Positions 52,384-62,238 of a DNA stretch of 64,000 nt are shown here, piece after piece. A program made the position numbers and the translations under genes. The stretch is taken from assembly GCA_900314655.1 (NCBI GenBank), contig OMWC01000001.1:1-64000 (forward strand), written 5' to 3'. This DNA is from an uncultured Prevotellaceae bacterium (GTDB lineage: Bacteria > Bacteroidota > Bacteroidia > Bacteroidales > Bacteroidaceae). Positions within the stretch are counted from its first letter, which is position 1; every line of letters begins with the position of its first letter. A model generated the notes under the pieces. It was not told the origin of the DNA and did not search any database. It was given only the letters and a program-made list of their open reading frames with translations.

Positions 52384-53100
52384 ATGATCATTAAAGTTTG
52401 TGGAATGCGCGAGACGGATAACATCCGCGAGGTCGCTGAATTGGGAGTTGATATGATGGGGTTCATTTTTTGGCCCGATAGTCCGAGATTTGTCAAGATG
52501 ATTTCTGCACAGGCTGGTATCATCCCCGACTATTCGGAAGAACGGCTGAGAAAGGCTCGTGGCAAAAACCAACAGGCTACATCCGAGACACAGCATCCTG
52601 CACGTGTAGGCGTATTTGTGGATGATATGCCCCAGAATATCGTGACCAGAGTGTATAATTACGAGCTTGACTACGTTCAGTTGCATGGCAATGAGTCGGC
52701 TGTGATGATTGAGAACCTGAAGCGCACCCTGATCCCCGATATTGCTCCCGACATCAAAATCATCAAGGCCCTGAGTATCCGTGAGAAAGACGACGTGAAG
52801 CGATGGCGCGAATATGAAGGCGCTGCCGATATGCTGCTTTTTGACACGAAGTGCAAGACAGTAGGCGGAAGCGGAGAACAGTTCGACTGGTCGGTACTTG
52901 AGACCTACGATGGCAACATACCATTCCTGCTTAGTGGCGGTATTGGCCCGGATGATGCAGAAAGAGTGCTGAGGTTCAGCCATCCACAGTTCGCCGGCAT
53001 CGACTTAAACAGCCGTTTCGAGATCTCTCCCGCGTTGAAAGACGTGGAGAAACTAAAATCATTCATTCAAACAATCAGACAACATGAACAATATCAATAA
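52384..53100 (+). CDS. trpF: Phosphoribosylanthranilate isomerase
   Basis: This 238-aa TIM barrel isomerises PRA to CdRP. The KVCGMR motif (catalytic Cys) is at the N-terminus, 'VQLHGNES' follows, and the catalytic Asp is in LLFDTK. 'FLLSGGIGPDDAERV' is the phosphate site. A charged insert at about 52-72 (RLRKARGKNQQATSETQ) makes it longer than many TrpF. It overlaps trpA by 17 bp. Confidence 0.95.
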   Translation: MIIKVCGMRETDNIREVAELGVDMMGFIFWPDSPRFVKMISAQAGIIPDYSEERLRKARGKNQQATSETQHPARVGVFVDDMPQNIVTRVYNYELDYVQLHGNESAVMIENLKRTLIPDIAPDIKIIKALSIREKDDVKRWREYEGAADMLLFDTKCKTVGGSGEQFDWSVLETYDGNIPFLLSGGIGPDDAERVLRFSHPQFAGIDLNSRFEISPALKDVEKLKSFIQTIRQHEQYQ

Positions 53101-53869
53101 ACTATTTGCCGAGCAACGAGAATCGGGGCGCAAACTGCTCTCGCTCTATTTCTGTGCCGGTTGTCCCACTCTGGAGAGTACGGCTGATGTGATCAAGACC
53201 CTCGAGCGCCGTGGGATTGATATGATTGAAGTGGGTATTCCTTTTAGCGACCCGTTGGCGGATGGTCCTGTCATCCAGAGTGCCGGAACTGTAGCCCTAA
53301 AGAACGGGCAGACGCTGACGCACCTCTTCGAACAACTCCACAGCATCAAGGACGAGGTGCAGATTCCCCTTGTGATGATGGGCTATCTCAACGTGATTAT
53401 GCATTACGGCATCGAGCGCTTCTGCCAGTCTTGTGTGGAGTGTGGAGTCTCGGGAGCCATCATTCCCGACCTCCCTTTCAAGGATTATCTTGAGGATGTG
53501 AAACCCATTGCCGACAAGTACGACCTGCGCATCATCATGATGATAACGCCTGAAACCAGCGAAGAGCGCATCCGCTTCATCGACGACCATACCGACGGTT
53601 TTATCTATATGGTCAGTTCGGCCAGCATTACGGGTGCTCAGAAGAGTTTCGACGAGGCAAAGCAGGAATATTTCCGCCACATCAACTCGATGAACCTCCG
53701 AAATCCCCGTATGATCGGTTTCGGTATTTCCAATAAACAGACGCTCGAGTCTGCTCAGCAGAATGCCGCAGGAGCCATCATCGGTTCCAAGTTTGTTACC
53801 TTACTGAATGAAGCCAATGGCAATGCCGAGATGGCTATTGATAATCTTTATGATGCACTTAAACAATGA
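53084..53869 (+). CDS. trpA: Tryptophan synthase alpha chain
   Basis: The subunit cleaves indole-3-glycerol phosphate to indole and glyceraldehyde 3-phosphate. At 261 aa it has 'MIEVGIPFSDPLADGPVIQ', with the catalytic Glu and Asp, and 'SGAIIPDLPFKDY'. The start overlaps trpF, and the stop overlaps the following thioesterase start as ATGA. It is separated from its partner trpB by that thioesterase gene. Confidence 0.96.
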   Translation: MNNINKLFAEQRESGRKLLSLYFCAGCPTLESTADVIKTLERRGIDMIEVGIPFSDPLADGPVIQSAGTVALKNGQTLTHLFEQLHSIKDEVQIPLVMMGYLNVIMHYGIERFCQSCVECGVSGAIIPDLPFKDYLEDVKPIADKYDLRIIMMITPETSEERIRFIDDHTDGFIYMVSSASITGAQKSFDEAKQEYFRHINSMNLRNPRMIGFGISNKQTLESAQQNAAGAIIGSKFVTLLNEANGNAEMAIDNLYDALKQ

Positions 53870-54273
53870 AACTGATAGATTTCCTGAACGAGAACGACCG
53901 CTTCGCCAAAATGATTGGCGCGCAACTTACCGAGGTTCGTGAGGGCTATGCACGTGCCGAGATGACTGTTGCCAAGATGCACCTTAACGGTGGAGGTGTT
54001 TGCCAGGGTGGTGCCCTGTTTACTTTGGCTGATCTGGCCTTTGCCGCTGTATCCAATAGTCACGGTTTGCTTACCTTCGGCCTTGAGAATAGTATTGCTT
54101 TCCTCAAAAGTGCCGTTGAAGGGGACCACCTGGTGGCAGAGGCTGTAGAGACACTTAATCACCATAAGATTCCTTTCTGCGAGATGAAAGTACGCAATCA
54201 GCGTGGAGAACTCATATGTAGTATGACAGGCTTAGCCTTCCGAAAAGACAAGCCTATGCCAAGCGTAGAGTGA
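53866..54273 (+). CDS. Hotdog-fold PaaI-type acyl-CoA thioesterase inside the trp operon
   Basis: This 135-aa single hotdog domain has the PaaI-type 'HLNGGGVCQGGALFTLADLAFAAVSN' (about 40-65), where the usual Asp/Asn-His-G pattern reads LNGGGVCQGG, and 'LENSIAFLKSAVEGDHLVAEA'. PaaI-type enzymes hydrolyse aryl- or acyl-CoA esters. The start codon overlaps the trpA stop (ATGA), so translation is probably coupled to trpA. Its substrate and reason for being in this operon are unknown; an aromatic-CoA housekeeping role is one idea. Confidence 0.88.
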   Translation: MKLIDFLNENDRFAKMIGAQLTEVREGYARAEMTVAKMHLNGGGVCQGGALFTLADLAFAAVSNSHGLLTFGLENSIAFLKSAVEGDHLVAEAVETLNHHKIPFCEMKVRNQRGELICSMTGLAFRKDKPMPSVE

Positions 54274-54304
54274 ATACACAAACCCAAGATAATGCAAATA
54301 AAAA

Positions 54305-55516
54305 ATGGAAAAGGATAGTTTTTATGTTGACGAGCGCGGCTACTACGGAGAGTTTGGCGGCGCCTACGTCCCCGAAATCCTATATAAGGTGGTGGAGGAC
54401 TTGAAGGAGGCTTATCTTCCAATCATAGAAAGTGATGAATTCCAACAGGAGTATTACCAACTGTTGCGCGACTATGTGGGCCGCCCGTCACCGCTTTACT
54501 ATGCCACTCGTATGAGTGAGAAGTACGGCTGCCAACTTTATCTGAAACGTGAAGACCTCAACCATACGGGTGCACACAAGATTAATAATACTGTAGGACA
54601 GATCCTGATGGCCAAAAAGATGGGCAAGACACGCATCATTGCTGAAACAGGTGCTGGCCAGCATGGCGTGGCTACGGCTACTGTATGCGCCCTGATGAAC
54701 ATGAAATGCGAGGTCTTTATGGGTGCCACCGATGTGGAACGCCAGCACACTAATGTGGAGCGCATGAAGATGCTCGGAGCAGAGGTACACCCTGTCCGTA
54801 CGGGCAATATGACGCTCTCAGACGCTTGTTCAGAAGCCATCCGCGACTGGTGCTGCCATCCAAAGGATACGTTTTATATCGTAGGTTCAACGATGGGACC
54901 ACATCCTTATCCTGATATCGTGGCACGCATGCAGAGCATCATCTCCAAGGAACTCAAGAGCCAGCTCCAAGAGAAGGTGGGACGCGACTATCCCGACTAT
55001 CTCGTGGCCTGCGTAGGTGGCGGTTCTAATGCAGCAGGAACGGTCTATCATTATCTCGACGACGAGCGCGTGAAGATTGTGCTTGCTGAGGCTGGCGGTC
55101 ATGGGGTGGATACCGATTATACGGCTGCCACGATGCATCGCGGTACGATAGGCATCCTGCATGGTTCGAAGATGCTGGTGATGCAGACACCCGACGGTCA
55201 GATAGAGGAAGCCTTCACTATTTCGGCTGGTCTCGACTATCCCGGCGTGGGCCCCATGCATTGCAACATGTTCCAGAAAGGGCGTTCGCAGGTCTTGGCC
55301 ATCAACGACGACGAGGCCATCCGTGCTGGTTACGAACTTACCCGTATGGAGGGCATTATCCCTGCCATTGAGAGTGCCCATGCCGTGGCTGCGCTGAGCA
55401 AGTTGCAGTTCAAGGCTGATGACGTGGTGGTGCTAACGGTCAGCGGCCGTGGCGACAAGGATGTGGAAACCTATTTGAAGCATAAGGATTTGGCCGGAGA
55501 ATACGGCAGGTTTTAA
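54305..55516 (+). CDS. trpB: Tryptophan synthase beta chain
   Basis: This PLP enzyme condenses indole with serine. At 403 aa it has the Schiff-base Lys in HTGAHKINN (about residue 92), 'AETGAGQHGVATATVCA', the PLP-phosphate loop CVGGGSNAAG and 'IPAIESAHAVA'. The N-terminus YYGEFGGAYVPE identifies it as a TrpB1-type subunit that pairs with TrpA. Confidence 0.97.
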   Translation: MEKDSFYVDERGYYGEFGGAYVPEILYKVVEDLKEAYLPIIESDEFQQEYYQLLRDYVGRPSPLYYATRMSEKYGCQLYLKREDLNHTGAHKINNTVGQILMAKKMGKTRIIAETGAGQHGVATATVCALMNMKCEVFMGATDVERQHTNVERMKMLGAEVHPVRTGNMTLSDACSEAIRDWCCHPKDTFYIVGSTMGPHPYPDIVARMQSIISKELKSQLQEKVGRDYPDYLVACVGGGSNAAGTVYHYLDDERVKIVLAEAGGHGVDTDYTAATMHRGTIGILHGSKMLVMQTPDGQIEEAFTISAGLDYPGVGPMHCNMFQKGRSQVLAINDDEAIRAGYELTRMEGIIPAIESAHAVAALSKLQFKADDVVVLTVSGRGDKDVETYLKHKDLAGEYGRF

Positions 55517-55533
55517 TCGGGGAGGTTTTTGTT

Positions 55534-56943
55534 ATGGCAACTTTTAATTATACGACAGTATCGAAGAGCATCCTGGCCGACCTTTATACGCCGGTAGGTG
55601 TCTATATGCATTTGCGCGATATCTATCCGATGTCGGCGCTGATGGAGAGTTCAGATTATCACGATGCCAACAACTCGCGTTCGTTTATCGGCATCAATCC
55701 CATAGCCTCTGTGGCTATTGCCCACGGCGAGAGCACGCTCGTATTCCCTGACGGTTCGGTAGAACGTCACCCCGTAAACAAGGAATATCGTTCCGATAAT
55801 GCCATTAATGATTTCTTGAAGAAATTTGTGGTAACTGGCGAGAATTCAGGATATTGCGGACTCTATGGATATACTTCCTTCAATGCAGTTCGGTATTTCG
55901 AGAATATTGCTGTGAAGGATGAGACGATGGTCAAGAATGATGCTCCCGATATGTACTACATCTTCTATCGTGACATCATCGTCTTTGATCATTTCAATAA
56001 TAAGATGACGATTGTTTCTCTTGAAGGTGATTCCGGAAAGACCGGACAAACAGCTATCAACGACATCCTCCGCCAGATGAACCGCACAAATGTGAAGGCC
56101 TACGGCTTCCATCCCGTGGGAGAGGTGACTTCACCGCTTACCGACGAGGAGCACAAAGCCAATATCCGCCGTGGTATTCAACATTGCCTGCGCGGCGATG
56201 TATTCCAGATTGTGCTTTCGCGCCGTTTCATCCAGAAGTACGAGGGCGACGACTTCAAACTCTATCGTGCCCTGCGCAGCATCAATCCAAGTCCCTATCT
56301 TTTCTATTTCGATTTCGGCGGGTTCCGTATCTTCGGTTCCAGCCCTGAAACCCATTGCCGCATCGAAGGAAGGAAAGCCTATATAGACCCCATTGCCGGC
56401 ACTACCAAGCGTACGGGCGATGCAGAGGCCGACCGCCGTGGAGCTGAATATCTGCGTAAAGACCCGAAGGAGAATGCCGAGCACGTGATGCTTGTAGATT
56501 TGGCCCGTAACGATCTGTCACGCAATTGCCACGATGTGAAGGTGGATTTCTATAAGGATCTGCAATACTACAGCCACGTCATTCACCTCGTCAGTCGCGT
56601 CAGCGGAACTCTTGATGAAGGAGCCGATCCCATCAAGGCTTTCATCGACACTTTCCCTGCTGGAACTCTTTCGGGTGCACCCAAGGTACGCGCCATGCAA
56701 CTCATCTCAGAGTACGAACCGCATAATCGTGGTGCCTATGGCGGCTGCATCGGTTTCATCGGAATGAACGGTTCCCTGAATCAGGCAATCACCATCCGCA
56801 CGTTTGTATCGCGTAACAACGAACTATGGTTCCAGGCAGGTGGCGGTATTGTGGCCAAGAGTGATGAAGAGTATGAATTACAGGAAGTAAACAACAAATT
56901 AGGCGCGCTCCGTCGTGCCATTCTAATGGCGGAGGACATGTAA
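55534..56943 (+). CDS. trpE: Anthranilate synthase component I
   Basis: This subunit makes anthranilate from chorismate with ammonia supplied by TrpG. At 469 aa it has an N-terminal region with 'MSALMESSD', which stands at the LLES-type tryptophan feedback site, and a chorismate-binding domain with 'DVFQIVLSRRF', 'IFGSSPETHCRIEG', 'DPIAGTTKRTG', 'VDLARNDLSRN' and 'GTLSGAPKVRAMQLI'. Feedback inhibition is likely. Ends 1 bp before trpG. Confidence 0.97.
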   Translation: MATFNYTTVSKSILADLYTPVGVYMHLRDIYPMSALMESSDYHDANNSRSFIGINPIASVAIAHGESTLVFPDGSVERHPVNKEYRSDNAINDFLKKFVVTGENSGYCGLYGYTSFNAVRYFENIAVKDETMVKNDAPDMYYIFYRDIIVFDHFNNKMTIVSLEGDSGKTGQTAINDILRQMNRTNVKAYGFHPVGEVTSPLTDEEHKANIRRGIQHCLRGDVFQIVLSRRFIQKYEGDDFKLYRALRSINPSPYLFYFDFGGFRIFGSSPETHCRIEGRKAYIDPIAGTTKRTGDAEADRRGAEYLRKDPKENAEHVMLVDLARNDLSRNCHDVKVDFYKDLQYYSHVIHLVSRVSGTLDEGADPIKAFIDTFPAGTLSGAPKVRAMQLISEYEPHNRGAYGGCIGFIGMNGSLNQAITIRTFVSRNNELWFQAGGGIVAKSDEEYELQEVNNKLGALRRAILMAEDM

Positions 56944-56944
56944 A

Positions 56945-57508
56945 ATGAAGATTGTTATTATTGATAATTATGACTCGTTTACCTATAATTTGAGTCATTT
57001 GCTGAAGGATCTGGGTGCTGAGGTTACCGTTTTGCGCAACGACCAATTTCAGCTGTCGCAGCTTGAAACCTTTGATAAGATTGTGCTTTCTCCAGGTCCT
57101 GGCATTCCTTCAGAGGCAGGGCTGTTGCTTGATGTCATCCGTACCTATGCAGGTAAGAAACCCATCTTCGGCGTTTGTCTCGGTCATCAGGCTATCGGCG
57201 AAGTGTTTGGTGGACGTTTGGAGAATCTTTCTGAAGTGTTCCATGGTGTGCCCACGGAAGGCACCCAGTTGGGTAATGATCCGGTGTTTGAGGGACTTCC
57301 CCGCAGGATAACAATGGGCCGTTATCATTCATGGGTAGTCTCAAAGGAAGGATTCCCTGAGTGCCTGGAGATTACCGCCGAAAGCGACGAAGGGCAGATT
57401 ATGGCCCTGCGTCACAGGGAATATGATATCCACGGCATACAATTCCATCCGGAGAGCGTGCTCACACCCGAAGGGCGGCAGATTCTCCGGAACTGGCTGT
57501 CTTTGTAA
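56945..57508 (+). CDS. trpG: Anthranilate synthase component II (glutamine amidotransferase)
   Basis: This 187-aa class I amidotransferase supplies ammonia to TrpE. The nucleophile Cys lies in 'FGVCLGHQAIGE' (about residue 79), and the His and Glu are in 'IQFHPESVLTPEG'. The N-terminal IIDNYDSFTYNL is typical of TrpG/PabA. With no separate pabA in view it may also serve folate synthesis. Last gene of the trp operon; no terminator was found in the 21-bp gap before the convergent kinase. Confidence 0.96.
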   Translation: MKIVIIDNYDSFTYNLSHLLKDLGAEVTVLRNDQFQLSQLETFDKIVLSPGPGIPSEAGLLLDVIRTYAGKKPIFGVCLGHQAIGEVFGGRLENLSEVFHGVPTEGTQLGNDPVFEGLPRRITMGRYHSWVVSKEGFPECLEITAESDEGQIMALRHREYDIHGIQFHPESVLTPEGRQILRNWLSL

Positions 57509-57529
57509 ATACTTGTATAAAGCGCGGAA

Positions 57530-58414
57530 TTAGATGTTGGCACCCAGGCGGATGATGCGTTCTATGCGGCTGATGTCTTCGCAGAACGGACCGGGCTTCT
57601 CAATCTTGAGCGTACACATGGCGGCTGCAAACTTACCGGCTTCTCCGCAGTCCATGCCTTTGGCACGGCAATAGAGATAGCCCGTTGAGAAGGTGTCTCC
57701 GCATCCCGTCACGTCGATGCAATGTTGGGGTTCATAGGCAGGGATGTCGTAGAACTTCCCGTTGCAGTAGATTTGTGAACCGTAACTGCCGAAGGTGAGT
57801 ACCACTTCCTTGACACCCCAGCCCGCAATCATCTTGGCCACACGGCGCGGGTCTTTCTCGCCTGTGATGACTTCCATCTCATACTCGTTGAGCTTTAAGA
57901 TGTCGGTCATGGCCAGCACTTCCATCTTGTCTTTCCAGTCGCAAGCGAAAACGTGTTCGTCGCGTACCTTGCGCAAATAGCCCTGCACGTCGATGCTGAC
58001 CTTTCCCTTACGCGAGAGACATTCCACGACTGCCGGCGAGAAATCGTCGCTGAGGAGCGAACCGAGGTGGAAGACGCGGGCTTCGAGCCCCTCCATCTGC
58101 TCCACGGTAAAGGGATCGCTTTTGGCAAGCACCCTTTGCGAGCGGGCATTGCGGTTGTTACCGTATTTGTTTTCAAAGAAAACGGTCTCCTTGCTGTCGA
58201 ATGCTATGACGTCAATACCCTCAGCCTCCATGCGGCTGATGGCCTCGCGGTCTTTCTGGGCAATGGCTGTAACCATCAGGAACGAAACGTCGTGGGGCAG
58301 ATGGTTGATGCCGTAGGCAAAATAGTATGCTGTGCCGCCGTTCTGATAAAGTGTACGGTCGGGCGTTACAATCTTATCAAGCGTAACATGTCCGATACAA
58401 CAGATGTCTTTCAT
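57530..58414 (-). CDS. PfkB-family sugar or nucleoside kinase
   Basis: This 294-aa ribokinase-type kinase has an N-terminal 'GGTAYYFAYGINHL' substrate motif and the C-terminal PfkB signature 'DVTGCGDTFSTGYLY', whose Asp is the catalytic base. Substrate cannot be deduced. Last gene of the LysE-DUF4924-rmlD-prfC-pfkB operon, 15 bp after prfC. Confidence 0.9.
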   Translation of the reverse strand: MKDICCIGHVTLDKIVTPDRTLYQNGGTAYYFAYGINHLPHDVSFLMVTAIAQKDREAISRMEAEGIDVIAFDSKETVFFENKYGNNRNARSQRVLAKSDPFTVEQMEGLEARVFHLGSLLSDDFSPAVVECLSRKGKVSIDVQGYLRKVRDEHVFACDWKDKMEVLAMTDILKLNEYEMEVITGEKDPRRVAKMIAGWGVKEVVLTFGSYGSQIYCNGKFYDIPAYEPQHCIDVTGCGDTFSTGYLYCRAKGMDCGEAGKFAAAMCTLKIEKPGPFCEDISRIERIIRLGANI

Positions 58415-58429
58415 TTCCTATAAATAAAA

Positions 58430-60019
58430 TTAGAATTCCGACGTGAAGTGGAATCGGATGTGTTCAAAATCCTGTTGGGCCATCTGGAGCACGTAGCCGG
58501 AGTCGGCCAGGAAGACGTCGCGTCCTTCCTTGTCCTTAGCCATATACTGATACTTGCGCTTCTTGAAGGCTTCCAGCTCTTTCTCGTCGTCGGCCTCTAC
58601 CCAGCATGCCTTGTAAAGATGGACAGGCTCCCAGCGACATTTGGCATTGTACTCGTTTTCCAGGCGGTACTGGATGACCTCGAACTGCAGCTGGCCGACG
58701 GTGCCGATAATCTTGCGGCCGTTGAACTGGTTGACGAACAGCTGGGCCACACCTTCGTCCATGAGCTGGTCGATGCCTTTCTGTAGTTGCTTCGACTTCA
58801 TCGGGTCGTCGTTTTCTATGTATTTGAACATCTCGGGCGAGAAGGATGGCAGTCCGCGGAAGTGGAGTTGTTCGCCCTCGGTGAGGGTATCGCCAATCTT
58901 GAAGATACCGTTATCGGGCAGTCCGACGATATCGCCGGGCCATGCTTCCTCGATGGTGCTCTTGCGCTGAGCCATAAACTGGGTGGGGGAGGAGAAACGC
59001 AGGCTCTTGCCCTGCCGCACGTGGAGGTAGGGCTGGTTGCGCACGAACCGTCCGGAGCACACCTTGCAGAAGGCGATGCACGAGCGGTGGTTGGGGTCGA
59101 TATTGGCCGTTATCTTGAAGATGAAGCCGGTGAACTTGGGCTCTTCGGGCTGCACCATGCGCTCCTCGGCCTTGGTGGGACGGGGGCTCGGGGCAATCTC
59201 CACGAAGCAGTTGAGCAGTTCCTGCACACCGAAGTTGTTAAGCGCAGAGCCGAAGAAAACGGGGGCTACCTCAGCTGAGCGGTAGGTCTCCACGTCGAAC
59301 TCGGGATATACACCATCGACGAGTTCCAAGTCCTCGAGCAGTTTCTCTGCGTCTTGCTCGCCCACATAGTCGGCCAGCGTATTGGCGTCGTTGATGTCCA
59401 CCTCCACCTTCTCCGTCACGCGTTGCTTGTCAGGCGTGAAGAGGTTGAGTTTCTGCTCGTAAATGTTATATACGCCCTTGAACTTGGCTCCCTGGTTGAT
59501 GGGCCATGAGAGGGGGCGCACCTTGATTTCGAGTTCCTGTTCCAGCTCGTCGAGCAGGTCGAAGGGGTCGCGGCCTTCGCGGTCCATCTTGTTGATGAAG
59601 ATGATGACGGGCGTGTTGCGCATGCGGCACACGTTCATCAGCTTGCGTGTCTGGGCCTCCACACCTTTGGCTCCATCGACGACGATAATGGCCGAATCAA
59701 CGGCTGTGAGCGTGCGGTAGGTGTCTTCGGCAAAGTCCTGGTGACCAGGGGTGTCGAGGATGTTCACCTTGTATTCTATACCACCTTCTTCGGGTGCATA
59801 GTCGAACTCCATGACCGAGGTGCTGACGGAGATACCGCGCTGCTTCTCGATGTCCATCCAGTCGGAGGTGGCGGTCTTCTTGATTTTATTGTTCTTCACG
59901 GCACCTGCCACTTGGATTTGTCCGCCGAAAAGCAGGAACTTCTCGGTGAGCGTGGTCTTACCGGCATCGGGGTGACTGATGATGGCAAATGTACGTCTTC
60001 TTTCTATTTCTTGGTTCAT
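58430..60019 (-). CDS. prfC: Peptide chain release factor 3
   Basis: This translational GTPase recycles RF1 and RF2 from the ribosome. From [12 protein letters not shown] it is 529 aa, the family's length; upstream in-frame codons overlap rmlD and are not coding in this frame. G-motifs are HPDAGKTT (G1), DTPGHQDF (G3) and NKMD (G4), with domain II '[18 protein letters not shown]' and the C-terminal '[18 protein letters not shown]' typical of RF3. Start overlaps the rmlD stop as ATGA. Confidence 0.97.
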   Translation of the reverse strand: MNQEIERRRTFAIISHPDAGKTTLTEKFLLFGGQIQVAGAVKNNKIKKTATSDWMDIEKQRGISVSTSVMEFDYAPEEGGIEYKVNILDTPGHQDFAEDTYRTLTAVDSAIIVVDGAKGVEAQTRKLMNVCRMRNTPVIIFINKMDREGRDPFDLLDELEQELEIKVRPLSWPINQGAKFKGVYNIYEQKLNLFTPDKQRVTEKVEVDINDANTLADYVGEQDAEKLLEDLELVDGVYPEFDVETYRSAEVAPVFFGSALNNFGVQELLNCFVEIAPSPRPTKAEERMVQPEEPKFTGFIFKITANIDPNHRSCIAFCKVCSGRFVRNQPYLHVRQGKSLRFSSPTQFMAQRKSTIEEAWPGDIVGLPDNGIFKIGDTLTEGEQLHFRGLPSFSPEMFKYIENDDPMKSKQLQKGIDQLMDEGVAQLFVNQFNGRKIIGTVGQLQFEVIQYRLENEYNAKCRWEPVHLYKACWVEADDEKELEAFKKRKYQYMAKDKEGRDVFLADSGYVLQMAQQDFEHIRFHFTSEF

Positions 60020-60864
60020 AGTTGCTGAATACAATCTTTGAGGCTTTCTTCCCAGTAGGGGATTTCTATATTGTAGGTCTGCTTGATTTTGGTCTTGTCG
60101 AGCACGCTGTAGGCGGGACGCTTGGCAGGCGTGGGATATTCGCTGGTGTGGAGCGGGCTGACGTGGCACGTCGTGATGCCTGCTAAGCGATGGATGGCCT
60201 TCGTGAAATCGTACCACGAAATAACACCCTCGTTAGAGAAATGGTAGATGCCCGGACGGATGCCTTTCTCGATGGCCGTCATGATGATGCGCGCCAGATC
60301 GCGGGCATAAGTGGGTGTACCAATCTGGTCGAAGATGACGCCCAGTTGCTGCTTCTCGCGCCCCAGACGAATCATCGTCTTCACGAAGTTGTTTCCGAAA
60401 GTGGAGTAGAGCCAGGCCGTGCGGATGATCATAGCCTTGGAGCAGAATTTCTGCACGCCCAGTTCGCCAGCCAGTTTCGTAGAGCCGTACACGCTGTCAG
60501 GACAGGGCGTATCGGATTCCACGTAGGGAGTGTGGTTGGTTCCGTTGAACACGTAGTCGGTGCTGATTTGTATAATCCATCCTCCTCGCTTCTCCACGGC
60601 GGCAGCCAGATAGGCCGGAGCCACGGTGTTGAGCGTGGTGCAGAGCTCCTTGTTGCTTTCCGCCTTATCTACGGCGGTATAGGCGGCGCAATTCACGATG
60701 CCGTCTATCTTGTTTTCCTGAACGAATTGTTCGATGGCCAGTTGGTCGGTAATGTCGAGTTCTTCAACGTCGGTGTTGAACCACATGTGTTCACCGTATT
60801 CTTTTTCGAGCAACTGCATCTCGTTTCCGAGTTGGCCGTTGCAACCTGTAATAAGAATCCTCAT
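60016..60864 (-). CDS. rfbD: dTDP-4-dehydrorhamnose reductase
   Basis: The enzyme catalyses the last step of dTDP-L-rhamnose synthesis. From [13 protein letters not shown] it is 282 aa, an extended-SDR protein with the Rossmann motif TGCNGQLG, '[13 protein letters not shown]', the catalytic Y-x3-K in 'STDYVFNGT...[11 protein letters not shown]', and '[17 protein letters not shown]'. The other rml genes are not in the window. It overlaps prfC by 4 bp and follows DUF4924 after 5 bp. Confidence 0.95.
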   Translation of the reverse strand: MRILITGCNGQLGNEMQLLEKEYGEHMWFNTDVEELDITDQLAIEQFVQENKIDGIVNCAAYTAVDKAESNKELCTTLNTVAPAYLAAAVEKRGGWIIQISTDYVFNGTNHTPYVESDTPCPDSVYGSTKLAGELGVQKFCSKAMIIRTAWLYSTFGNNFVKTMIRLGREKQQLGVIFDQIGTPTYARDLARIIMTAIEKGIRPGIYHFSNEGVISWYDFTKAIHRLAGITTCHVSPLHTSEYPTPAKRPAYSVLDKTKIKQTYNIEIPYWEESLKDCIQQL

Positions 60865-60869
60865 ATATG

Positions 60870-61415
60870 TTAATCTTCGAATTTTAATCCTTCTTCCTTG
60901 TCTTTTTTGTAATAGTCTGAGAGCATGCCGATGAAGGTGGTGATTTCCTTGATGGCATGCTGGGTGTCGGGACTGATGTCTTTCTTCTGCAGACGTAGCA
61001 TCATGGTGCCGTAGAGCGCGTTGAAGCAAGTCTCAATCTCGGGTTCCTCGGCGTTGCCGCGCTTGCGAAGCTCCACGATGTAGGGCAACACCTTGTAGTA
61101 TTCACTCGTGTAGAATGGAAATTTCGTGCTGTCGAGCAGTTGCGCATGCAATTCGGAAAGCTGCTGCATCACCACGCGATTGATCTGCAGGTGTCCACGT
61201 TCACGGCAACCCTCCTGATTCATCATACGGATGAGGTCGCCATACCAGTCGGCCATTTCCTCTTTCTGTTCGTCAGAATAGTCAAAGCGGTTGATATATT
61301 CGCGTCTGATGTTGCTCAGCGAGCATCCGTAGGCGCGCAGCAAGTCCTCTACCTGCCACATGTAGAGCAGGTATTCGGCAATATTTTCTTTACGAAGTTG
61401 ATGTGCGATGTACAT
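60870..61415 (-). CDS. DUF4924-family protein
   Basis: This 181-aa all-helical cytoplasmic protein has 'MYIAHQLRKENIAEYLLYMWQ' at the N-terminus and 'ITTFIGMLSDYYKKDKEEG' at the end, features of the DUF4924 family confined largely to Bacteroidetes. Function unknown. It lies between the LysE-type exporter and rmlD with gaps of 11 and 5 bp, so it is part of this housekeeping operon. Confidence 0.85.
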   Translation of the reverse strand: MYIAHQLRKENIAEYLLYMWQVEDLLRAYGCSLSNIRREYINRFDYSDEQKEEMADWYGDLIRMMNQEGCRERGHLQINRVVMQQLSELHAQLLDSTKFPFYTSEYYKVLPYIVELRKRGNAEEPEIETCFNALYGTMMLRLQKKDISPDTQHAIKEITTFIGMLSDYYKKDKEEGLKFED

Positions 61416-61426
61416 GACGGCGTTTC

Positions 61427-62101
61427 TCAGAACTCTGGCAGCGTGTAGAGATTAAACATGGTTCCAAAGAGTACGATAACCGAGAAGATAATCACGATGC
61501 TGCCTATAACCTTATTTATAATAATGATGCCACTCGTGTCGAAGATGGTGCGCACCTTGTCGATGAGCCACGTCAGTCCGTACCACCACAACAGCGCTCC
61601 GAAGACAATGCTCATGTAGCCCAGACACATTTCCAGCGGATGGTTGGGCACCACGAATGCAAATTGCGCAAAACATCCCATGAAGAGGAAGATGATGAGC
61701 GGGTTGGAGAACGTCACCAGGAAAGCCGTCAGCCCGTTGTGCCAGAGCGTTCCCTTCTGCTTGCTGCTCATGTGCATATTCTTCGTGGGATTCGCCCTGT
61801 AGGAAATGATACCGAAAATGAGCAGGATGATGCTACCCGTCAGCTGAAGCAGGAACTTCGTTTGCGCATTATTCACGAAATCCATCACGAACGACATGCC
61901 CAGACCCGTTATAAGAGCATAGATAATGTCGCTCACCGAGGCTCCGATACCCGTCACAAAACCATACCAGCGCCCCTTGTTCAGCGTGCGCTGAACACAA
62001 AGCACACCCACCGGCCCCATCGGGGCGGAGGCTATAATGCCAATCATGATTCCCTTGAATACGAGATTGACAATATCTATATGAAACGGAAATGGCATCA
62101 T
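61427..62101 (-). CDS. LysE-family amino acid exporter
   Basis: This 224-aa inner-membrane protein has about six membrane helices and the family signature 'GIIASAPMGPVGVLCVQRTLNKGRW' near residues 20-45, followed by 'GIGASVSDIIYALITGLG'. The middle loop 'HNGLTAFLVTFSNPLIIFLF' carries the second conserved NP motif. The exported amino acid is unknown. The -7 box at 62112-62119 predicts a very short or absent leader, and the next codon is also ATG. Confidence 0.88.
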   Translation of the reverse strand: MMPFPFHIDIVNLVFKGIMIGIIASAPMGPVGVLCVQRTLNKGRWYGFVTGIGASVSDIIYALITGLGMSFVMDFVNNAQTKFLLQLTGSIILLIFGIISYRANPTKNMHMSSKQKGTLWHNGLTAFLVTFSNPLIIFLFMGCFAQFAFVVPNHPLEMCLGYMSIVFGALLWWYGLTWLIDKVRTIFDTSGIIIINKVIGSIVIIFSVIVLFGTMFNLYTLPEF

Positions 62102-62111
62102 AATTCGGTTG

Positions 62112-62119
62112 CAAAGGTA
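62112..62119 (-). promoter_or_regulatory. -7 element TACCTTTG for the LysE-pfkB operon
   Basis: Consensus TAnnTTTG only 10 bp from the first ATG; the transcript start is expected within about 5 nt of the start codon. Confidence 0.55.
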
Positions 62120-62158
62120 CGAATTTTTCCCGATTTATGTAATTTTATCGGATAAAAG

Positions 62159-62189
62159 TTTGCGATATGCCACTTTTTTCCTACCTTTG
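62159..62189 (+). promoter_or_regulatory. Glucokinase promoter
   Basis: TTTG (62159-62162), 19 bp, TACCTTTG (62182-62189): full consensus, divergent from the LysE operon. Confidence 0.8.
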
Positions 62190-62238
62190 CCCTGTTTAAA
62201 GAAGCAATTTTCTATCAACTAAAAATAATTTTGCTATT

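Noticed and set aside
60020..60217. N-terminal extension of prfC by 66 codons
   Set aside because: It overlaps the rmlD coding region, is rich in His/Arg/Gln unlike RF3, and the family start matches [12 protein letters not shown].
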